Shown: positions 1-5,505 of the stretch, piece after piece
How positions within the stretch are numbered: the first letter of the stretch is position 1
How the letters are laid out: every line of letters begins with the position of its first letter
DNA from: JBHWPB01 sp043424675
GTDB lineage: Bacteria; Bacillota; Bacilli; Lactobacillales; Carnobacteriaceae_A
Assembly (NCBI GenBank): GCA_043424675.1
Contig: JBHWPB010000085.1
Coordinates: 1-10,298 of the forward strand
DNA length: 10,298 bases
Reading direction: 5' to 3'
Program-made: the position numbers and the translations under genes
Notes under the pieces: generated by a model
The model's database searches: none
What the model was told of the DNA's origin: nothing
Seen by the model: the letters and a program-made list of their open reading frames with translations, nothing else

Positions 1-22
1 TTCGCGCAGCGACTTTCTCATA

Positions 23-478
23 TTAACTATAAATTACTTCAAATCGTTCGCACACGACAGGTATGTTTTCGTGGAATCTTTGACCAGCTTCCTCCAACTC
101 ACGCACAAAAAAATCCTCATGGACTTCACGCCAATATTCCAGAGAGCGGTCGCCCTCTCCTTCTAAATAAGCATGTTCTTCCGTTACTTGGTCAAAAGGG
201 ACGATTTCTACAGAGGTGGTGACTGCCACGGCGATTGCTTGTCCTTCACCATTCAAAATAATATTGTAGAGACCGACATAAGGCAGCTCCTCATCCTCTT
301 CGTACATACTGTAATTTGAAGCCGTTGCAGTTTTCGTTCCTTCTAAAACTAACGCTGCCAGTTCACCTGCCATCTCTTTGGAATCGCCAAAAGCCCACGC
401 TTCGTATGTTTCAGGTGCGTCAGGCTGTATTTCTTTAAAATCTTGCCACATTTTTTGAATAGAATTATTACTCGTCAT
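23..478 (-). CDS. ASCH domain-containing protein (YhfF-like)
   Basis: A 151-residue soluble protein of the ASCH superfamily, an RNA-binding fold related to PUA. The family signature is visible as EGTKTATAS (about residues 46-54), followed by a beta-rich core and the acidic segment FDQVTEEHAYLEGEGDRSLEYW (split here as FDQVTEEHAY and LEGEGDRSLEYW, about 95-116), which is usual in YhfF-like members. No signal peptide or membrane segment is present. ASCH proteins are proposed to bind RNA; the small E. coli member YqfB hydrolyses N4-acetylcytidine, and a Zymomonas member is a ribonuclease, so the exact activity here is open. A GTG at 485-487 in the same frame would add three residues, but AGGGAG (487-492) overlaps it and lies 8 nt before the ATG at 476-478, so the ATG is preferred. 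It is transcribed divergently from the lipoprotein gene and appears monocistronic at this end. Confidence 0.88.
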   Translation of the reverse strand: MTSNNSIQKMWQDFKEIQPDAPETYEAWAFGDSKEMAGELAALVLEGTKTATASNYSMYEEDEELPYVGLYNIILNGEGQAIAVAVTTSVEIVPFDQVTEEHAYLEGEGDRSLEYWREVHEDFFVRELEEAGQRFHENIPVVCERFEVIYS

Positions 479-486
479 TTTATCCA

Positions 487-492
487 CTCCCT
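487..492 (-). promoter_or_regulatory. Ribosome binding site deciding the ASCH gene start
   Basis: On the minus strand AGGGAG is followed by 8 nt (TGGATAAA) and then ATG at 478-476. The alternative GTG start overlaps the Shine-Dalgarno sequence itself and so cannot use it. Confidence 0.6.
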
Positions 493-523
493 ATTTGTTT
501 GAATCCCTTAGTATTTTACTAGA

Positions 524-552
524 AAGATAATATTACCATTAATACTTTTCAA
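524..552 (-). promoter_or_regulatory. Predicted sigma-A promoter of the ASCH gene
   Basis: Reading the minus strand, a -35 box TTGAAA (552-547) and a -10 box TATCTT (529-524) are separated by exactly 17 nt. Transcription would start near 517, giving a leader of about 40 nt before the ATG at 478. The -35 box runs into a 10-bp palindrome, AAAGTACTTT (551-560), which could be a regulator site or chance in A/T-rich DNA. Confidence 0.5.
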
Positions 553-651
553 AGTACTTTCTTTCTAAAAAACATTTTTGTACTTCAGCTTTCCTTTATT
601 TATACATTTTAACCATGGTGACTTCTTCTCTTTTTCTGTTTTTGATTCTTT

Positions 652-683
652 TTGTAGTAAATTACTACTTGTCTGCTTATAAT
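652..683 (+). promoter_or_regulatory. Predicted promoter of the MetQ-like lipoprotein gene
   Basis: A perfect -10 box TATAAT lies at 678-683, 27 nt before the start codon. The best upstream hexamer is TTGTAG (652-657), with a long 20-nt spacer, so the -35 element is weak. This is consistent with a promoter that needs an activator or is controlled through the palindrome between the boxes. I see no S-box or T-box structure in the short leader, although methionine-transporter genes often have one. Confidence 0.45.
654..668. promoter_or_regulatory. 15-bp perfect palindrome, candidate operator
   Basis: GTAGTAA-A-TTACTAC is a perfect inverted repeat of 7-bp arms around one central base. It lies just upstream of the TATAAT box of the lipoprotein promoter, where a bound repressor would block RNA polymerase. 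The 7-1-7 geometry resembles sites of Fur-family regulators, but the bases do not match the usual Fur, Zur or PerR consensus, so the regulator is unknown. Confidence 0.45.
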
Positions 684-710
684 TCATTAAGAAAGTAGGA
701 GTGAAGCTTT

Positions 711-1574
711 ATGAAAAAAATATTTAAGTTACTGTCGTTACTCTCTGTACTACTTATTGTCTCAGCCTGTTCTTCTAATCAAGCAGCAAGTGAAGAGCCG
801 CGTGCTTTCTCTGTGGGCGTTGTGTCGGATTTGAACACAGAAATTTGGGAGTCGGTTGCGCCACGTTTGAAAGAGGAAAAAAATATTGATTTGGAAGTCG
901 TTCAATTTTCAGATTTCGTTCAACCGAATGTGGCTGTAGCGGATGGCGAGATCGATGCGAACCTCTTCCAATATCCAACCACTATTGCTGAATTTAACGA
1001 AGGAACAGATTCTGATTTAGTTCCTGCTGCTTATATGTTTGTGGTACCCATTGGTATTTGGGCAGCGGATGGCATCGATTCTCTTGAAGAAGTACCCGAA
1101 GGCGCTCAAGTCGCTGTTGTAAATGATCCGATCAATATCGGGAATGCACTGGTACAGATGGAAAACGCGGGGTTAATAGAGTTAGCAGACGATGCAGCTG
1201 TCAATCCAACCATCGAAGACATCAGCTCGAACCCCTTAAATCTAGAAGTTGTCCCGCTGCAAGGCTCACAAGTCGCTCGTGCCTTAGGTGACGTGGAGTT
1301 ATCGATCACGGCAACCAGTATGGCGCTCGATGCTGATCTGGAACCGGAGGAAGCCATTTACATGGAAGACCCCGCATCTGTTGACAATGCCTTTAAGTTA
1401 GTCATGGCGGTGCAGTCGAAGCGCGTGGACGACCCTCTGATCCAAGATGTTATCGAAGTCTATCAAAGTGAAGAGACAGCCGAAGCTGCTGCAGAAATAT
1501 CTGAAAATGCTTATTTTCCTGCTTGGTCTGAAGACGATGCACCTTTAGAAGATTTTGAAGAATTTCAATCCTAA
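711..1574 (+). CDS. MetQ/NlpA-family ABC transporter substrate-binding lipoprotein
   Basis: A 287-residue lipoprotein, anchored on the outer face of the membrane, that would deliver a ligand to an ABC importer. The signal peptide MKKIFKLLSLLSVLLIVSAC ends in a clear lipobox (VSAC), so Cys20 would be acylated after cleavage. The mature part starts with an Asn/Ser/Ala/Glu linker, then FSVGVV at about 33-38. The family segment IDANLFQY (81-88) corresponds to the DANxFQH region of MetQ. The protein is diverged: the FQH histidine is Tyr, and the usual AVINGNYA-type stretch reads ITATSMALDAD, so methionine binding should not be assumed. AGGAGTG (697-703) sits 7 nt before the ATG. No ATPase (MetN) or permease (MetI) gene is adjacent; the gene stands alone between its promoter and a terminator, so it must share a transporter encoded elsewhere. 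Confidence 0.85.
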   Translation: MKKIFKLLSLLSVLLIVSACSSNQAASEEPRAFSVGVVSDLNTEIWESVAPRLKEEKNIDLEVVQFSDFVQPNVAVADGEIDANLFQYPTTIAEFNEGTDSDLVPAAYMFVVPIGIWAADGIDSLEEVPEGAQVAVVNDPINIGNALVQMENAGLIELADDAAVNPTIEDISSNPLNLEVVPLQGSQVARALGDVELSITATSMALDADLEPEEAIYMEDPASVDNAFKLVMAVQSKRVDDPLIQDVIEVYQSEETAEAAAEISENAYFPAWSEDDAPLEDFEEFQS

Positions 1575-1589
1575 AAACTAATATATATC

Positions 1590-1637
1590 AAAATCCCGAG
1601 GTACTTGTTATCTCAGGATTTTTATTTTTATTTTATT
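1590..1637 (+). terminator. Intrinsic terminator of the lipoprotein gene
   Basis: AAATCCCGAGGTA (1591-1603) pairs with TATCTCAGGATTT (1609-1621) around a 5-nt loop, with one C/A mismatch and one G-U pair. A T-rich tract (TTTTTATTTTTATTTTAT) follows. It lies just after the stop codon and closes a one-gene unit. Confidence 0.8.
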
Positions 1638-1699
1638 CTGTTGAGAACAACTCCCTGGCCAAGCTTTCTTATTTCTTCATTTACTGATTCGTAATTGAG

Positions 1700-1729
1700 T
1701 TAGAGACCTCTATTGTTGTATGGTATAAT
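1700..1729 (+). promoter_or_regulatory. Predicted extended -10 promoter of the amidase gene
   Basis: TGGTATAAT (1721-1729) is a perfect -10 box with an extended TG. A weak -35 hexamer TTAGAG (1700-1705) lies 18 nt upstream. Transcription would start near 1736, giving a leader of about 60 nt. TTGTTG (1713-1718) and CAACAA (1739-1744) form inverted half-sites flanking the -10 box and start point; they may be an operator or chance. Confidence 0.6.
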
Positions 1730-1797
1730 TCTTTCGTTCAACAACGATTTCATTGATTAACAAAATAAATACCCAGATTTATTAAGGAGGCTTCACG

Positions 1798-3285
1798 ATG
1801 CTTTTTGAAAAAGATGCTGTTTATTATAGTGAACAGATTAAAAATGGTGAGATGACTGTCAGTGAATTGGTGGAAAGAACGATTGAAAATATTGAGACCT
1901 TAAATCCTACCCTTAATGCTGTCACATTTAAGTACTACGACGAGGCTCGTCAACAAGCCGAAGCTTATGATGCTCAGCTCACTGCTATGTCAGAAGACGA
2001 CCGCCAAAAATTGCCTGTATTTTATGGAGTCCCTTTAGTTCTGAAAGACCTTGGACAACAGCTGAAAGGAACAATAGCTGCTTCAGGGTCAGTGCTCCTC
2101 AAAGAGAACAAAGCGCTGCAGACGGATGCGGCTGTCCAAAAAGCATTGGACGCTGGTTTCATACCGATTGGGCGCAGCAACGTTCCTGAGTTTGGGTTAA
2201 AAACGGTGTCTGATTCTAAATATTTTGGGCTCGTAAAAAACCCCGTGGACTTAACGCGTAATCCGGGAGGTTCAAGTGGAGGTGCAGCAGCCGCTGTAAA
2301 ATCAGGTATGGTCCCTCTTGCGACAGGAAGTGATGCAGGGGGTTCCATCCGCGTACCCGCAAGTGATACAGGATTAATTGGACTGAAGCCGAGTCGAGGT
2401 CGTGTCGCAGATGGCCCGCATGTCTATCGCCGTTTCAATGCCTTATCTACGAATCTCGTTTTCTCTCACTCGGTACGTGACGTCTTTGAATACTTACAGG
2501 TGGTACAGCAAGAACAAGTGACCAGCCTGCATCGTCTTCCAGAAATTCAAGAAAAAAGCTTAAAAGCATTAGATCGTCCCTTAAAAATCGCCTATACGAA
2601 ACAACATCCGCGTGGCCTCGAAAACGGTCCCGAAGCAATGGAAGCTGTCGAGCAAACTATTGATCTGTTACAAGCTTTGGGGCATGAGGTGATCGAAGTA
2701 GACTTAGCTGTTGATGGTGATCGCCTGATGGACTTTTACTATGTCACTTTGCTGGTTGAAACAGGACGCCAGCTGTCTGCGATCGAAAAGTCAGGACAAG
2801 TTATCGATTTTGAGACGATTGATCCTTTAGCCTGGACCGCTTATAAAGTTGGACCCACTATCCCAGCTTTTGTCTACTCTGAAATGAATGAATTTGTCGA
2901 TCAATTGTTTGAATACATGGAAACTTTGTATAGGACCTATGATCTCCTGTTAACTCCAGCTGCCTCAGAAGTAGCCGCCAAAAATGATAGCTTCGTTTAC
3001 TCCAACGACCTATTGGAAAAGATGCGAATGATCGGTAAACAGGAAAATATGTTTGAGGTTGCTAGAGAAGCACTCGATTCGATTTATTTACGCACGCCTT
3101 ACAGTCAACTGATGAACTTGTCAGGTCAACCGGCCATCAGCTTACCGATTTATGAAAATGCTGAAGGACTTCCGCTGGGGTCACAATTTGCGGCGGCGCG
3201 TGGCAATGAATATCTATTGTTGCAACTGGCTAAGCAATTGGAAGAAAAAGGTCATTTGAAGGCACAGACTGTAGAAATTCAGTGA
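1798..3285 (+). CDS. Amidase signature family hydrolase, 6-aminohexanoate cyclic-dimer hydrolase-like
   Basis: A 495-residue cytoplasmic amidase of the Ser-cisSer-Lys type. The catalytic triad is visible: Lys83 in PLVLKDLGQ, cis-Ser159 in NPGGSSGGAAAAV, and nucleophile Ser183 in GSDAGGSIRVPAS. The Ser-Ser spacing of 24 residues equals that in fatty acid amide hydrolase. Length and layout, including the segment VETGRQLSAIEKSGQ (about 320-335) and LMNLSGQPAISLPI near the C-terminus, resemble NylA, which opens the cyclic dimer of 6-aminohexanoate; this was judged from memory, not by alignment. It is not a GatA-type subunit by context, as no gatB or gatC is nearby. No signal peptide is present. 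AAGGAGG (1784-1790) lies 7 nt before the ATG. The gene is convergent with the hydantoinase operon and has its own promoter. The natural substrate, an amide or cyclic amide, is unknown. Confidence 0.87.
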   Translation: MLFEKDAVYYSEQIKNGEMTVSELVERTIENIETLNPTLNAVTFKYYDEARQQAEAYDAQLTAMSEDDRQKLPVFYGVPLVLKDLGQQLKGTIAASGSVLLKENKALQTDAAVQKALDAGFIPIGRSNVPEFGLKTVSDSKYFGLVKNPVDLTRNPGGSSGGAAAAVKSGMVPLATGSDAGGSIRVPASDTGLIGLKPSRGRVADGPHVYRRFNALSTNLVFSHSVRDVFEYLQVVQQEQVTSLHRLPEIQEKSLKALDRPLKIAYTKQHPRGLENGPEAMEAVEQTIDLLQALGHEVIEVDLAVDGDRLMDFYYVTLLVETGRQLSAIEKSGQVIDFETIDPLAWTAYKVGPTIPAFVYSEMNEFVDQLFEYMETLYRTYDLLLTPAASEVAAKNDSFVYSNDLLEKMRMIGKQENMFEVAREALDSIYLRTPYSQLMNLSGQPAISLPIYENAEGLPLGSQFAAARGNEYLLLQLAKQLEEKGHLKAQTVEIQ

Positions 3286-3382
3286 AAATGTCTAAAGAAA
3301 TAGTAGACTTAGCAGAACTTGGTAAAAAATCATTTTGCGGGGGTTTTTAGTCTTTTCCCACAGGCGGGGAACTATAAACATA

Positions 3383-3424
3383 AAAATACAGTCTGTGATA
3401 ATTGGATATCACGGACTGTATTTT
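3383..3424. terminator. Bidirectional intrinsic terminator between amidase and cupin genes
   Basis: An 18-bp stem (3383-3400 with 3407-3424) contains a single G-T pair and closes a 6-nt loop, ATTGGA. On the plus strand it runs into TTTTTTCTATTTTATTT; on the minus strand it ends in TGTATTTTTATG. It can therefore stop both the amidase transcript and the converging hyuA-hyuB-cupin transcript. The remaining 3286-3382 stretch shows nothing else that I can support. Confidence 0.87.
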
Positions 3425-3449
3425 TTCTATTTTATTTCAGTAATATTTG

Positions 3450-3767
3450 TTATTCTTCTTGGACCATTACAAAAAATATTTCAACGTTCTCTTTACCATT
3501 GTTTTGACAGTAGTGATCTTCTCCAGCTGGAATATAAGAAAGCTCCCCCGTACCAATTATAAAATCTTCTCCACCGGATTCACCGGTCAGCTGGCCCGAA
3601 AGGATAAAAGAGTATTCATGTTCTTCGTGATGGGTATAGCCTTCAGCAGGCAAACGTTCTCCAGGCTCAACTTTTGTCACTCCGAAATTGATAACAGAGG
3701 AATGTTGGGTTGTTTCTAACAAGGAAGTCGTTTCACTGATCGGTTGCGGACTTTTATATTTCTTCAT
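3450..3767 (-). CDS. Small cupin domain protein
   Basis: A 105-residue single-domain cupin. Motif 1 is seen as GYTHHEEHEYSFILSG (about 43-58), with His46/His47, His50 and Glu51 as candidate metal ligands. Motif 2 is GTGELSYIPAGEDHYCQN (about 72-89), with the usual P-x-G-x-x-H ending in His85. Family members are metal-dependent enzymes or small-molecule sensors; the precise role cannot be told. It is the last gene of the hyuA-hyuB-cupin operon. Its ATG lies 14 nt inside the end of hyuB, with AAGGGGG (3774-3780) embedded in hyuB codons 6 nt upstream, so it is probably translated together with hyuB. This coupling suggests that it acts on, or senses, the substrate or product of the hydantoinase. 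The gene ends 26 nt before the bidirectional terminator. Confidence 0.85.
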   Translation of the reverse strand: MKKYKSPQPISETTSLLETTQHSSVINFGVTKVEPGERLPAEGYTHHEEHEYSFILSGQLTGESGGEDFIIGTGELSYIPAGEDHYCQNNGKENVEIFFVMVQEE

Positions 3768-5505
3768 TGGATTCCCCCTTCCTTGCAGTCGTTATTTGGT
3801 AGTCAAGAGTGTCTGGGTCCACAACCACTCCAAATAATTCTCTGGCTGCTTCTACTGTGTAAAGTTCATTTTTCACATCTCTCGCCACCTTTTCCGGATC
3901 ACGCATTAAAGGGTCTCCGTATCCTCCACCCGTTCCTGTCACGAAACGGACAGAATCTCCAACATTCAATGGGTAGCGAGCATACATACCAAAGGGACCA
4001 TCAGTAGTTCCATCTGCCTTGTCAATATAAAAATTATTGGAGGAACCATCCTGTCCTTCTTCTGTCCCCCATGGTTTGAATTTGTGCCGTCCAAAAGTTC
4101 CAGTAACCGTCTGTCCATCTGTCAGAGCTTGGTAAGAACGAACAATACCCTTTCCTCCTACGAATTCGCCAGCCCCCGCTCCTCCATCATCCGTATTTAA
4201 TGAAAATTCATCGACTAAGATTCCATAACGTGTTTCTGCTACTTCTACAGGAACGTTGAAAGTTTCGCCATTCCCAAAGGAAAATTGAGCGGAGTTCCCA
4301 TCTTTATCGGCGGACGCTCCCCACCCTCCTTGAGTAGGCTCTACAAGCAAGAAGGGAGCATTATTCTCGGGATTCCTTCCAGCCATGACGACTGAACAGA
4401 CGGAATTGTAGTGTCCCGCAGTCAAGCGATGAGGCGCAATCGGAGCGCATGCTTTCCAGATCAAATTTAAAGAGCCTAGGAAGGTTTCAAAATAATTTGA
4501 AACCGGTGCAGGTTTTTCTGCGGACATAATGGACTTGGGATCCACTATAATTTCTAAAGGTCTAAAAATTCCATCGTTCACATCTTGACCAGGATTAGTG
4601 ATCGATATAAAAATCGATCGAACAGCTGCTACTAAGCCTGAATAAGACGCGTTGACAGGGCCAGGGACTTGAGGGGATGAGCCTCTGAAATCACAGATAA
4701 ATTGCTCATCAGTGATTGTTACTTTTACTTTAATAGGAAAAGGTCCGTTTCCGATGCCATCGGTGTCTACAAAGTCTTCGGCATAATAGTCGCCCTTTGT
4801 TAATTCAGTGAGCGCTTGCAAAGCAATCTGTTCTCCATGGTTGAATTGGTATTCAATCGCTTGTAAAACAGCGTCTTTCGAATAGCGTTCACATAATTCT
4901 ACAAAACGTTTTTCTCCAATTCGCAAGCCAGCTATTTGGGCCCACATGTCTCCTAAAGATTGCTCCGGTGTACGAACGTTAGAGGCAATCATATCTAAAA
5001 TTCCCTCATTAATTTCTCCTTGAGCAAATAATTTGATACATGAGAACTGAAGTCCTTCTTGAAAAATATCTGTGGAATCATTAGTAAATGAGCCCGGATC
5101 TTTCCCACCCACTTCAGTCCAGTGTGCCTTGTTAGCTGAAAAAGCAATAATTTCCCCTTCAAAGTAAACAGGGAGCACGAGCCCGACATCTGATAAATGC
5201 GATCCTCCCCCTTGATAGGGATCGTTAATGATAAAAATATCTCCAGGATGAATACGCCCCTCAAATTTCCGAAGGACTTCTTTCACCATAGAAGACAGCA
5301 TGCCTACGAAACCAGTAATGCCATTCCCTTGCGTTAATAAATCTCCTTCTGCATCTGTCAATCCTGTCGCATAGTCTAAAGTCTCATAGATAACAGGAGA
5401 CATAGAAGTACGCGCCACGGTTGTAAACATCTCTTCCCCGATAGCAATGAAAGAATCTTTGATGATTTCTAAAGTAAAAGGTGATAATTTATTTTGGTTG
5501 GGCAT
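3754..5505 (-). CDS. hyuB: Hydantoinase B / oxoprolinase family protein (HyuB)
   Basis: A 583-residue cytoplasmic subunit of an ATP-dependent cyclic-amide hydrolase, close to the usual family length and apparently intact. Family motifs in order are SPVIYETLDYATGLTD (about 36-51), NDPYQGGGSHLSD (94-106), KAHWTEVGGKDPGSF (126-140), and the glycine-rich GTGGGYGDPL close to the C-terminus, followed by the typical DPEKVARDV tail. His103 and His128 lie in the conserved segments that carry metal ligands and catalytic residues in this family. HyuB partners with HyuA, which uses ATP to activate the substrate. Known pairs act on 5-oxoproline, N-methylhydantoin or caprolactam; the specificity here cannot be read. 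Its ATG shares one base with the hyuA stop (TAATG on the minus strand). AGGAGG (5513-5518) lies 7 nt upstream inside the last hyuA codons, a classic coupling arrangement that would give equal subunit amounts. Confidence 0.92.
   Translation of the reverse strand: MPNQNKLSPFTLEIIKDSFIAIGEEMFTTVARTSMSPVIYETLDYATGLTDAEGDLLTQGNGITGFVGMLSSMVKEVLRKFEGRIHPGDIFIINDPYQGGGSHLSDVGLVLPVYFEGEIIAFSANKAHWTEVGGKDPGSFTNDSTDIFQEGLQFSCIKLFAQGEINEGILDMIASNVRTPEQSLGDMWAQIAGLRIGEKRFVELCERYSKDAVLQAIEYQFNHGEQIALQALTELTKGDYYAEDFVDTDGIGNGPFPIKVKVTITDEQFICDFRGSSPQVPGPVNASYSGLVAAVRSIFISITNPGQDVNDGIFRPLEIIVDPKSIMSAEKPAPVSNYFETFLGSLNLIWKACAPIAPHRLTAGHYNSVCSVVMAGRNPENNAPFLLVEPTQGGWGASADKDGNSAQFSFGNGETFNVPVEVAETRYGILVDEFSLNTDDGGAGAGEFVGGKGIVRSYQALTDGQTVTGTFGRHKFKPWGTEEGQDGSSNNFYIDKADGTTDGPFGMYARYPLNVGDSVRFVTGTGGGYGDPLMRDPEKVARDVKNELYTVEAARELFGVVVDPDTLDYQITTARKGESNEEI

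Noticed and set aside
479..487. GTG start adding MDK to the ASCH protein
   Set aside because: The AGGGAG site overlaps the GTG and is ideally spaced for the ATG at 478 instead.
551..560. 10-bp palindrome AAAGTACTTT next to the ASCH promoter
   Set aside because: It is short, in A/T-rich DNA and has no second copy or known consensus, so it is noted only in the promoter entry.
488..710. S-box or T-box riboswitch before the MetQ-like gene
   Set aside because: The predicted transcription start is only about 20 nt before the gene, and the A/T-rich region lacks the multi-helix structure, terminator and conserved boxes of these elements.
1713..1744. TTGTTG and CAACAA inverted half-sites around the amidase -10 box
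   Set aside because: Six-base arms separated by 20 bases are weak evidence for an operator; they are mentioned in the promoter entry but not claimed.
3319..4007. Plus-strand open frames antisense to the cupin and the hyuB 3' end
   Set aside because: Compositionally they look like shadows of the minus-strand genes, have no good ribosome site or recognisable domain, and some read through the terminator hairpin.
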